A DNA stretch of 64,000 nucleotides from Microbacterium sp. LWH3-1.2 (GTDB lineage: Bacteria > Actinomycetota > Actinomycetes > Actinomycetales > Microbacteriaceae). Of the stretch, positions 46,801 through 53,397 are shown in pieces. The stretch is from positions 3,224,001 to 3,288,000 of the forward strand of contig NZ_JBEGIK010000001.1 of the NCBI RefSeq assembly GCF_040675855.1, written 5' to 3'. A model generated the notes under the pieces. That model ran no database searches. It had not been told where the DNA came from and saw nothing but the letters and a program-made list of their open reading frames with translations. Every line of letters starts with the position of its first letter. Position 1 is the first letter of the stretch. The position numbers and the translations under genes were made by a program.

Positions 46801-47500
46801 GGCTCGGGAGGAGGGCGACCTCGCGCACCTCGCCCGGCAGGGAGCGCTGGTCGGCGACCGAGAAGGCCCTCATCTCGTCGACCTCGTCGCCGAAGAACTC
46901 GACGCGGTACGGGTGCGGCGCGGTGGGCGGGAAGACGTCGAGGATGCCGCCGCGCACGGCGAACTCGCCACGCCGCGAGACCATGTCGACGCGGTGGTAG
47001 GCGAGCTCGACGAGGCGCGTCGAGACGTCGCCGAGATCGTGGCCGCGTCCGCCCACGATGAGCTCGATCGGCTCGACCTCGGTGAGACCCGCCGCCAGGG
47101 GCTGGATCGCGCCGCGCACCGACGCCGTGATGACGAGGGGGGTCGCGGCATCCCATCGCGCGATGCGCGTGAGGATCTCGAGGCGCGCGCCGACCGTCTC
47201 GGCGCTCGGGCTCAGGCGTTCGTGCGGCAGCGTCTCCCACGCCGGGAAGTGCAGCACCTCGGCGCCCGGCAGCAGCGCGCCCAGGGCAGGCCCCAGCGAC
47301 TCCGCCCGGCGCCCGGTCGGCGCGAGGAGCAGCACGAGCGGCGGCCTGCCGGCGGCGCGACGCCGCTCCAGCAGTGCCGCCAGGAGCGGAGCGTCGAGCC
47401 CTTCGACGAGCGAGAAGTCGGCATCGACGGATGCCGCGGCCAGCGCGTCCCGGAAAGGCTCAGCCTGTTCGAGGGCGCGCACGATCCCGGGAACTGTCAC
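43874..47500 (-). CDS. mfd: Transcription-repair coupling factor Mfd
   Basis: Mfd removes RNA polymerase stalled at lesions and recruits UvrA. The 1208-residue protein has a UvrB-like N-terminal part (LLAPTGRRAESL, VRGGILDVFPPTAPHPYRVE), the RNA-polymerase-interacting domain (GDYVVHATHGIGKFVELTQR), an SF2 translocase with Walker A SGDVGFGKTEVAVRAA (about 675), DEEQRFGVEHKDQLKKL, SATPIPRTLEMA and QLRGRVGRARERAYAYF, and a C-terminal TRCF domain. TAGACT (47507-47512) ends 6 nt before GTG 47500, so it is leaderless and divergent from the next gene. Length is normal. The last 15 residues are Ala-rich. Confidence 0.97.
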   Translation of the reverse strand: MTVPGIVRALEQAEPFRDALAAASVDADFSLVEGLDAPLLAALLERRRAAGRPPLVLLLAPTGRRAESLGPALGALLPGAEVLHFPAWETLPHERLSPSAETVGARLEILTRIARWDAATPLVITASVRGAIQPLAAGLTEVEPIELIVGGRGHDLGDVSTRLVELAYHRVDMVSRRGEFAVRGGILDVFPPTAPHPYRVEFFGDEVDEMRAFSVADQRSLPGEVREVALLPSRELLLTDAVRGRARELKDEFPGLAGMLEKMSEGIPVEGMESLLPAVVDRLVTLVDYLPEGAAVALVDPERAVTRAITLGETNREFLDAAWSAATAGASTPIDLGAGDFLTLPELRDAARDRSGVWWTLSAFDSGHADAAAEGLIDDDIDVALEAAAAIRVPGSAVPSFQGNVEGATDHVGALLADGWRVVVAASGTGLVERARDVLAERGIAARKVDEVLHAPEPGVAHVVVSVLERGFEAPDAKLAVLTESEFYGRTIGGDTRVVKKLASRRKAVVDPLKLTAGDYVVHATHGIGKFVELTQREVSSGGRNAVKSMREYLVLEYAPSKRGYPGDKLFVPTDQLDLLSRYVGGEAPGLSKMGGSDWAQAKSKARRAVRDIAVELVKLYSARMAAKGHAFGPDTPWQRELEEAFPFAETPDQLQTIDEIKADMEKPIPMDRLLSGDVGFGKTEVAVRAAFKAIQDGKQVAMLVPTTLLVKQHLETFTERFAGFPVKVKALSRFQTDKQAREVVAGLADGTVDMVIGTHRILTEQVLFKDLGLMIIDEEQRFGVEHKDQLKKLKTNVDILAMSATPIPRTLEMAVTGIREMSTLQTPPEDRHPILSYVGPRNDKQIAAAIRRELLREGQVFFVHNRVSSIQRVAAQLAELVPEARVAVAHGQMGEHALEEVVDAFWERRSDVLVCTTIVETGLDISNANTIIIDRADKYGLSQLHQLRGRVGRARERAYAYFLYDEQKPLSETAADRLETIAVNNDLGSGMQVALKDLEIRGAGNLLGAEQAGHIAGVGFDLYLRMIGEAVATFRGEETEGPTELRLELPVQARIPESYIDSERLRLEAYQKLSAAASVTAAPGAIDLVIEELTDRYGEPPSEVEGLLAVARLRRRVGQAGLADVVAMGPNLRIAPANLPDSMRVRLQRLHPKAKLVAGGDAMVVPLPTAGGEVLGDDELIAWVAQLIEQLWPEKKTDAAAEAAAGA

Positions 47501-47506
47501 CGCACG

Positions 47507-47565
47507 AGTCTACGACGCAGGGCCGACACCGAGGTCCGCCGGGGTCCGGCCCCGGCTCCTAGGAT
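47507..47565. promoter_or_regulatory. Divergent leaderless promoter pair of mfd and the Pro-rich membrane gene
   Basis: TAGACT on the minus strand (47507-47512) and TAGGAT on the plus strand (47560-47565) each end 6 nt before a GTG start. The 47 bp between the two boxes must contain both -35 regions back to back. Confidence 0.55.
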
Positions 47566-47571
47566 GAGGCT

Positions 47572-48204
47572 GTGAGCCAGCCCGACGCGTCCCACGCCCC
47601 CCAGAACCCGCCCGCTCCGCCCGCGGCGTGGGCAGCGCCCGGGGCGGCGCCGTTCGGGACCCCGGTGGGCGCGAGCCCGACGCCCGGTCTCCCTGATGCA
47701 TCACCGGGGTGGGCGGCTCCCCCGGCCGGCGCGTACGCACCGCCGGCCGGATACGCGGCGCCCGCGGGCTACGGGGTGGCCCCGACAGCGGCGTACGGAG
47801 CGCCCGCTCCCGCGAAGCGCAGCGGTGCTCTCGGGATCGTCGCACTCGCGCTCGCACTCCTCGCCACGATCGGCGCGAGCCTGTCGGCCGCAATCGCGAG
47901 CTTCAACATCGGGCTCGGCGCCGGCCGCCAGATCTCATCACGGCCCTTCACCGGCGACTTCGACTGGTCCGTGCTGACGCCCGTGCGCGACTGGGTGCTG
48001 ATGGGCGAGGTCTCGTTCTGGGTCGGCACCGCGATCGGCGTGTGGGCTCTCGTGCAGGGCATCATCGCTGTCGTCAAGGGACGCGGACGCGGCGCCGGCA
48101 TCGCGGCCGTCGTCATCGCCGTCCTCGGCCCCATCGCCTTCGGCGCTGTCGTGCAGGGCTTCCTCACCGCAGGGCTTGCCGCCGGGACCGGCATCGGCGG
48201 CTGA
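47572..48204 (+). CDS. Proline-rich two-to-three-span membrane protein (DUF4190-like)
   Basis: The 210-residue protein begins with a cytosolic tail of about 80 residues rich in Pro, Ala, Gly and Tyr (repeats like APPAGYAAPAGYG), followed by three hydrophobic segments (about 85-110, 145-168, 172-205). The layout resembles DUF4190/DUF4870-type proteins of actinobacteria with Pro-rich N-termini; no function is known. TAGGAT lies 6 nt before GTG 47572. It is followed by 110 bp with no gene (48205-48315) and then the tandem repeat array. Confidence 0.78.
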   Translation: MSQPDASHAPQNPPAPPAAWAAPGAAPFGTPVGASPTPGLPDASPGWAAPPAGAYAPPAGYAAPAGYGVAPTAAYGAPAPAKRSGALGIVALALALLATIGASLSAAIASFNIGLGAGRQISSRPFTGDFDWSVLTPVRDWVLMGEVSFWVGTAIGVWALVQGIIAVVKGRGRGAGIAAVVIAVLGPIAFGAVVQGFLTAGLAAGTGIGG

Positions 48205-48315
48205 CCTGGCGCGGCACCCGGCGCCGCAGCATCCGCCCCTCTCGCTCCTCATTCCAGGACGTGAGCCGGGGTGCGGAGCAAGACGGCGACAGAGTCCCGC
48301 ACCCCGGCTCTCGAC

Positions 48316-48637
48316 CTCAGATGAGGATGCGAGAAAGCCCGAGCGACCGCGCCGCAGGGAGCTCAGATGAGGATGCGAGAAAGCCCGAGCGACCGCGCCG
48401 CACGGAGCTCAGATGAGGATGCGAGAAAGCCCGAGCGACCGCGCCGCACGGAGCTCAGATGAGGATGCGAGAAAGCCCGAGCGACCGCGCCGCACGGAGC
48501 TCAGGTGAGGATGCGAGAAAGCCCGAGCGACCGCCCCGCAGGGAGCTCAGGTGAGGATGCGAGAAAGCCCGAGCGACCGCCCCGCAGGGAGCTCAGGTGA
48601 GGATGCGAGAAAGCCCGAGCGACCGCGCCGCACGGAG
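48316..48637. repeat. Seven tandem copies of a 46-bp unit
   Basis: Units start at 48316, 48362, 48408, 48454, 48500, 48546 and 48592; each is 46 bp, beginning CTCAG(A/G)TGAGGATGCGAG and ending in CG(C/G)AG-type GGAG. Differences occur at three positions only: copies 1-4 have A and copies 5-7 have G at the sixth base, copies 5 and 6 share CCCCGCAGG, and copies 2-4 and 7 share GCCGCACGG. Thus units 2-4 and 5-6 are identical groups. The array fills the 3' gap between the Pro-rich membrane gene and pth and touches the pth stop (48639). It has no gene on either strand, and a partial eighth copy ends at 48642. Confidence 0.92.
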
Positions 48638-48638
48638 C

Positions 48639-49223
48639 TCAGACGCGGGGCGCGTGGTGCTTCTGCTGGGTGGCGAGCAGGCCCTCGGCGACGAGCTGCT
48701 CGACCGCGTCGGCGGCGTCGCCGACGAGGATCGGGAGGTTCTTGCGCTCGGTGGTGCCGAACGGGTCGAGCACCCAGTCGGCGGCGTCCTGGCGTCCGGG
48801 AGGACGCCCGATGCCGACGCGCACGCGCGCGAACTCGGGCGTGCCGAGGGCCTTCGCGACATCGCGCACGCCGTTGTGGCCGCTGTGGCCGCCGCCGATC
48901 TTGAGCTTGATCGTGTCGAACGGGATGTCGAGCTCGTCGTGCACCACCACGACGTGGTCGGGGTCGATGCCGTAGAACTTGGCGAGCCCGGCGACCGCCC
49001 CTCCCGAGACGTTCATGAAGGTGTTGGGCTTCGCGAGGACGAGTTTCGGCCCGCCGGGACGCAGCCACGTCTCGACGACGCGGGCATTCGCCTTGTGCGC
49101 CTTGAACGACTCGCCGCGGCGGCCGGCGAGCTCGTCGACGACGAGCTGCCCGACGTTGTGCCGCGTGAGCTCGTAGCGCGGGCCGGGATTGCCGAGCCCC
49201 ACGATCAGCCACGTGTCTGCCAT
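48639..49223 (-). CDS. pth: Peptidyl-tRNA hydrolase
   Basis: Pth recycles peptidyl-tRNA released from stalled ribosomes by cleaving the ester bond. The 194-residue protein has [20 protein letters not shown] (catalytic His22 in RHNVG, Asn12 in GNPG), [13 protein letters not shown] and [20 protein letters not shown] with the supporting Asp. ATG 49223 follows AGGA by 8 nt; an upstream ATG (49232) would add three residues. The stop codon directly abuts the 46-bp repeat array, which therefore forms the 3' UTR of pth. Confidence 0.95.
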   Translation of the reverse strand: MADTWLIVGLGNPGPRYELTRHNVGQLVVDELAGRRGESFKAHKANARVVETWLRPGGPKLVLAKPNTFMNVSGGAVAGLAKFYGIDPDHVVVVHDELDIPFDTIKLKIGGGHSGHNGVRDVAKALGTPEFARVRVGIGRPPGRQDAADWVLDPFGTTERKNLPILVGDAADAVEQLVAEGLLATQQKHHAPRV

Positions 49224-49343
49224 GTCATCCATCCTGCCCCAGCTCGCGCCGCGTCGACGGCGAAGCGCCTCGTGAAGACGCGGCGAGGGGGCGCGGCATC
49301 CGCACCCCCTCGCCGGAAAGCGATCCGATCGCTCGGCGTCCGA

Positions 49344-49979
49344 TTACTCGGCGGCAGCCTCCTCCGAAGCCTCCGACTGCTCGGCCGCGACCTCGGCGTC
49401 GGCCTCGGCGATCTCCTCCTCGGCGGCGATCGCCGCAGCGGGGACGGCGATGGCGACGACGAGCAGCTCGGGCTCGGCGGCCAGCGCCGCGCCCTTCGGG
49501 AGCTTGAGGTCACCGGCGGTGATGTGGGTGCCCTCCTCGAGGCCCTCGACGTCGACCTCGATGTGCTCGGGGATGTGGGTCGCCTCGACCTCGAGCGACA
49601 CGGTCTGCGCGTCGAGGTTGACGATGGTGCCGGCTGCGGGCTCGCCCAGAACGACGACGGGGACGTCGACCTGGATCTTCTCGCCCTTCTTCACGACGAG
49701 CAGGTCGATGTGCTCGATGATCTGGTGGACCGGGTCCTTCTGGACGTCCTTGACGAGCGTCAGCTGCGACGTGCCGTCGAGGTCGAGCTCGAGCACCGCG
49801 TTGGCGCGGCGGATGAGCAGCGAGACCTGGTGGCCGGGAAGGGCGACGTGCACGGGGTCGGTGCCGTGGCCGTAGATGACGGCGGGGATCTTGCCGGCGG
49901 CGCGGAGGCGGCGGGCGAAGCCCTTGCCGAAGCTCTCGCGAAGCTCGGCCTGGACCTTGGTGTCGGGCTCGGTCGACAT
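49344..49979 (-). CDS. rplY: Ribosomal protein L25 / general stress protein Ctc
   Basis: L25/CTC binds 5S rRNA. The 211-residue protein has the N-terminal L25 domain (VQAELRESFGKGFARRLRAAGK, IPAVIYGHGTDPVHVALPG) and the CTC/TL5 C-terminal domain (VDVPVVVLGEPAAGTIVNL, ATHIPEHIEVDVEGLEEG), ending in an acidic Ala/Glu tail (AEEEIAEADAEVAAEQ). ATG 49979 follows AAGGAG by about 6 nt; longer frames lack homology. A minus-strand TAGACT box at 50198-50203 is a plausible distal promoter. The pth-rplY order is conserved in actinobacteria. Confidence 0.95.
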   Translation of the reverse strand: MSTEPDTKVQAELRESFGKGFARRLRAAGKIPAVIYGHGTDPVHVALPGHQVSLLIRRANAVLELDLDGTSQLTLVKDVQKDPVHQIIEHIDLLVVKKGEKIQVDVPVVVLGEPAAGTIVNLDAQTVSLEVEATHIPEHIEVDVEGLEEGTHITAGDLKLPKGAALAAEPELLVVAIAVPAAAIAAEEEIAEADAEVAAEQSEASEEAAAE

Positions 49980-50260
49980 GGGGTTCTCCTTGCGGGCGTG
50001 GTGCCCTTTTCTGAGGCGGCGCGGGGCCGTTCCGAATCGGCCTGCGCGGTGGCGGGCCCGGGTATTGGGGGTGACTTCGACTCGAACGCGCACGCGTGAG
50101 GAAAGCCCGTGGGGCCGGCATCACCGCGTCGATCACGGATGCCGCAGCCCGCCGTGATCGACGGGCGCGAGGCATCCCTCGCCGAAGTTCGGACAAGAGT
50201 CTACCAGCGCCCCCGCTACGATGAGGAACGCACCTGCTTCCCGCTCACACGGAGGACCCC

Positions 50261-50383
50261 ATGGACTACGGCTTCGCAAGCCACGCTCTTCTCTGGCTCA
50301 TCGGCGCCATGGCCGCTGTCGGCGCCCTGGGCACGGTCCTCGCGTTCTGGAGCCTCGGCCGTCAGGGTTACCGCAAGGACTGA
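50261..50383 (+). CDS. 40-residue single-span membrane protein
   Basis: This small protein has one hydrophobic helix (LLWLIGAMAAVGALGTVLAF) flanked by a short N-terminus and a basic/acidic tail (SLGRQGYRKD). ATG 50261 follows GGAGG by 5 nt and TACGAT (50217-50222) is a possible -10, so it has its own promoter and leader. Its stop lies inside the 3' end of the convergent GntR gene (16-bp overlap). I do not recognise the family; membrane microproteins of this kind often tune larger membrane complexes. Confidence 0.65.
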   Translation: MDYGFASHALLWLIGAMAAVGALGTVLAFWSLGRQGYRKD

Positions 50384-51144
50384 GCTCGCCTCCGGGGTCC
50401 CGAGCGCTCCCGCTCCTCGGGCACCTCGGCGAGGTCTTCTCCCGCCGCTTCGTCCATCGCGGCATCGGATTCGCTGACGATCCGCGACATCGCCTCGAAC
50501 GCAGCATCCGCCTCCCCGCTCGCGACCGCGAACGCGACGTCGCGATGCCAGCGCACCGCATCGGGGTTCGCCTCGTGCGGCATCAGCGCGTGGCGCGTGC
50601 GGCCCTCGAGCACCGCCTGCACGACTCCCCCCAGCACCCCGAGCATCGGATTTCCCGATGCGCCGAGCAGCGTGCGGTGGAACCGCACGTCGGCGTCGAG
50701 GTACTCGGCCTCTGACGCGTGCTGGTCGTGTCGCGCCATCCGCAGCGCTGCAGCCACGAGCTCCTGACGCTGGGCGTCGGTCGCGTGGGCAGCCGCGAGG
50801 CGGGCCGCGAGCGGCTCGACCGCGCCGCGCAGCTCGCTCAGCTCGTGCAGCTGCCGCGCGCGTCCGGGCCCGTCGAGCCGCCACGCGATGATCTCGGGGG
50901 CGTAGACGTTCCACTGCTCCACCGGGAGCACCTCGATCCCCGCCTTGCGGCGCACCTGCACGAGCCCGAGGGATTCGAGCACCCTGACGGCCTCTCGCGC
51001 CGCGGACCGGGAGGCACCCGAGGACTCGGCCAGCTCGGTGGTCAGCAGCCGCGAACCGGCCGGAAGTTCGCCGTGCACGATCGCGGCGCCGAGCCGCTCG
51101 ACGAGGGCGTCGTGCACGGGGCTTCCGTGAGGCGTGTCTGCCAT
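50368..51144 (-). CDS. FadR-type GntR transcriptional regulator of the gluconate genes
   Basis: The 258-residue protein has an N-terminal winged helix (about 10-75: AIVHGELPAGSRLLTTELAE, SGASRSAAREAVRVLESLGL) and an FCD ligand domain (about 95-225), with VRFHRTLLGASGNPML supplying the metal/ligand-site Asp/Arg/His residues. Its placement before gntP, gntK and gnd makes it the likely gluconate-responsive repressor. ATG 51144 is used; a CACAAT box ends 6 nt before it, which fits a leaderless promoter. A matching operator is present in the divergent gntP promoter (51203-51215). The C-terminus is Arg/Glu-rich and overlaps the small membrane gene. Confidence 0.9.
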   Translation of the reverse strand: MADTPHGSPVHDALVERLGAAIVHGELPAGSRLLTTELAESSGASRSAAREAVRVLESLGLVQVRRKAGIEVLPVEQWNVYAPEIIAWRLDGPGRARQLHELSELRGAVEPLAARLAAAHATDAQRQELVAAALRMARHDQHASEAEYLDADVRFHRTLLGASGNPMLGVLGGVVQAVLEGRTRHALMPHEANPDAVRWHRDVAFAVASGEADAAFEAMSRIVSESDAAMDEAAGEDLAEVPEERERSGPRRRAQSLR

Positions 51145-51202
51145 GGTCCGATTGTGCCCCACCGGGCACGTATCATCCGACATTCGCGCGTCAGCCGGTT
51201 TT

Positions 51203-51244
51203 TATGTCGTACATATTGACAGTAGTCAGCGTTCACGTCAGACT
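51203..51244 (+). promoter_or_regulatory. gntP promoter with GntR-type operator
   Basis: TATGTCGTACATA (51203-51215) is a palindrome with the GT-N3-AC core typical of FadR/GntR regulators. A perfect TTGACA (51216-51221) follows at once, and CAGACT (51239-51244), 17 bp later, can serve as -10. The operator abuts the upstream edge of the -35, where binding of the divergently encoded GntR protein would affect RNA polymerase. Confidence 0.65.
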
Positions 51245-51288
51245 AAACCGCGGGTCAAAGACCGACCCTGTTTCGATCAAGGACGCTC

Positions 51289-52689
51289 ATGGATCTCTCC
51301 GGACTTCTCTCCCTGCCGGCCGCCGCCGTCGAAGTGACACCCGTCGCCCCGCCGTGGCAGCTGCTCACCGCCGCCGTCATCGGCATCGCGATCATCGTGG
51401 TGCTGATCACGTGGCTGAAGGTGCACCCTTTCCTCGCCCTGATGATGGGCGCCATCGCCACGGGGATCATCGCCGGGTTCGAGCCCGGCAAGACGATCGT
51501 GAGCTTCACGACGGGCTTCGGCGCGACGATGGGCGGCGTCGGCATCCTCATCGCCCTCGGTGCCATCTACGGCAAGCTGCTCGCCGACTCCGGCGGCGCA
51601 GACCGCATCGTCGACACGCTCGTCGCCCGCGCCAGTGCCCGGAGCCTTCCCTGGATCATGGGCTTCATCGGAGCGATCATCGGCCTGCCGATGTTCTTCG
51701 AGGTCGGCCTCGTCCTGCTCGTGCCGGTCATCATCCTCGTCGCCCGCCGCTCCGGCCTGCCCCTGATGAAGATCGCGATCCCGACGCTCGCCGGCCTGTC
51801 CGCCATGCACGGGCTGGTGCCGCCGCATCCCGGCCCGCTTGCGGCGATTGACATCCTCGGCGCCAATCTCGGCCTCACCCTCGCACTCGGCGTGCTGGTC
51901 GCGATTCCGGCGGTGATCGTCGCGGGCCCCCTGTTCTCGGGCCTCGCCGCGCGGTGGGTGCGCGTTCCCGTGCCCGAGCTGTTCGTCACCGCCGAGGATG
52001 AGGGCGAGCAGCAGACCCGGCGTCCGTCGTTCGCCGCGACGCTCGTGAGTATCCTTCTGCCCGTCGTGCTCATGCTCGCCCGCGCGATCGCCGACATCGT
52101 CGCCCCAGGCTCGACCTCGCCGGCGAAGGCCGTGATCGACTTCCTCGGCACGCCCGCGATCGCCCTCCTCATCGCGGTGATCGTCGGCTTCTTCGTGCTC
52201 GGAGGCGGGGCCGGCTTCGGCCGCGCCGAGATCGCGAAGTCGGTGGGCTCCTCGCTCGGCCCGATCGCCGGCATCCTGCTCATCGTCGGCGCCGGCGGCG
52301 GGTTCAAGCAGGTGCTCGTCGACACCGGCATCGGCGACGTGATCGCGGGCCTCATCGCCGAGTCGGGGCTGTCGATCCTCTTCCTCGCCTGGCTCGTGGC
52401 CGCGGTGATCCGCGTCGCCACCGGGTCGGCCACGGTCGCCACGATCACCGCGGCCGGGATCCTGCAGCCGCTCACCGAAGGCCTCGACCCGGCCATGTCG
52501 GCACTCCTCGTGCTCGCCATCGGCTCGGGATCGGTGTTCCTCTCGCACGTCAACGACGCGGGCTTCTGGCTCATCAAGGAGTACTTCGGCCTCAGCATCT
52601 CGCAGACCCTCAAGAGCTGGACGGTTCTCGAGTGCCTCATCTCGGTCGTCGGCTTGATCGGCGTGCTCATCATCGGGGTGTTCGTATGA
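51289..52689 (+). CDS. gntP: Gluconate:H+ symporter, GntP family
   Basis: GntP-type transporters import gluconate with protons. The 466-residue protein has about 12 membrane helices, the GntP block GFGATMGGVGILIALGAIYG, RSLPWIMGFIGAIIGLPMFF, GLVPPHPGPLAAIDILGANL, and the C-terminal GSGSVFLSHVNDAGFWLIKEY. ATG 51289 has AAGGA 5 nt upstream. It is the first gene of the operon gntP-gntK, downstream of a GntR-type operator. Gluconate, 2-ketogluconate or related aldonates are plausible substrates; the next gene, a gluconokinase, favours gluconate. Confidence 0.94.
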   Translation: MDLSGLLSLPAAAVEVTPVAPPWQLLTAAVIGIAIIVVLITWLKVHPFLALMMGAIATGIIAGFEPGKTIVSFTTGFGATMGGVGILIALGAIYGKLLADSGGADRIVDTLVARASARSLPWIMGFIGAIIGLPMFFEVGLVLLVPVIILVARRSGLPLMKIAIPTLAGLSAMHGLVPPHPGPLAAIDILGANLGLTLALGVLVAIPAVIVAGPLFSGLAARWVRVPVPELFVTAEDEGEQQTRRPSFAATLVSILLPVVLMLARAIADIVAPGSTSPAKAVIDFLGTPAIALLIAVIVGFFVLGGGAGFGRAEIAKSVGSSLGPIAGILLIVGAGGGFKQVLVDTGIGDVIAGLIAESGLSILFLAWLVAAVIRVATGSATVATITAAGILQPLTEGLDPAMSALLVLAIGSGSVFLSHVNDAGFWLIKEYFGLSISQTLKSWTVLECLISVVGLIGVLIIGVFV

Positions 52690-52709
52690 GCGAGGAGAGG
52701 GGAACACGG

Positions 52710-53222
52710 ATGCGGTCGACTCCGCCGATCCTGGTGCTGATGGGTCCGTCGGGCACCGGCAAGTCGACCGTGGGGGCCATGCTCTCCGGCAGGCTCGGGT
52801 GGCCGTTCCAGGAGGGCGACGACCTCCACCCGGCCGCCAACGTCGACAAGATGCGACGCGGCCACGCGCTGACGGACGAGGACCGGATCCCGTGGCTGGA
52901 GCTCGTGGCCGCATGGATCGACGAGCGCCGCGCTGCGGGCGAACCCGGCATCGTCACCTGCTCAGCGCTCAAGCGCAGCTACCGCGACATCCTCCGCCGC
53001 GAGGACGTCACCTTCGTGAACTTCACGGGAGACGCCGCGGTCGTGCGCGACCGCATGATGCGGCGACAGGGGCACTTCATGCCCCCGGCGCTGCTCGACT
53101 CCCAGTTCGCGACTCTGGAGCCGCCCGGACCCGACGAGCAGGCGATCGACGTCGATATCGCGCTGGCGCCCGAGGACCAGGCGGCGCTCGTCGCATCGGC
53201 GCTCCGCCTCGAAGGCGCGTGA
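52710..53222 (+). CDS. gntK: Gluconokinase
   Basis: GntK phosphorylates gluconate to 6-phosphogluconate. The 170-residue protein fits the family length. It has Walker A LVLMGPSGTGKSTVGAMLS, FQEGDDLHPAANVDKMRRGH (substrate binding), LTDEDRIPWL, CSALKRSYRDILR and RMMRRQGHFMPPALLDSQFA. ATG 52710 is preferred because AGGGG stands 7-8 nt upstream and homology starts at once; ATG 52686, overlapping the gntP stop, would add eight residues. Its product is the substrate of gnd, encoded 175 bp downstream. Confidence 0.95.
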   Translation: MRSTPPILVLMGPSGTGKSTVGAMLSGRLGWPFQEGDDLHPAANVDKMRRGHALTDEDRIPWLELVAAWIDERRAAGEPGIVTCSALKRSYRDILRREDVTFVNFTGDAAVVRDRMMRRQGHFMPPALLDSQFATLEPPGPDEQAIDVDIALAPEDQAALVASALRLEGA

Positions 53223-53336
53223 CGCGCCGGCGGAGGGCGACGACGCTCCCGGGCTAGGCTCGTCACGTCAGCCGCGAGCCGCGACACCCGGACCTGCTCA
53301 CAACCGGCCCCGCCGCCGCGTGAGCACTCGGCCATG

Positions 53337-53368
53337 CCGTGTAACACGGACGCGCCAGACTTTAGGCT
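53337..53368 (+). promoter_or_regulatory. gnd promoter with palindrome CCGTGTAACACGG
   Basis: CCGTGTAACACGG (53337-53349) has perfect 6-bp arms around one base and covers the expected -35 region; TAGGCT (53363-53368) is the likely -10. This palindrome differs from the gntP operator, so gnd may answer to another regulator. The remaining gap from 53223 contains no gene. Confidence 0.45.
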
Positions 53369-53397
53369 GAAAAGACGACTTAACCCCAGGAGTGCGT

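Noticed and set aside
48316..48637. CRISPR array
   Set aside because: The copies are contiguous 46-bp tandem units with no unique spacers, and there are no cas genes in the window.
50368..50383. Truncation of gntR or of the 40-residue gene
   Set aside because: The overlap involves only the disordered GntR C-terminus and the basic tail of the microprotein; both have good starts.
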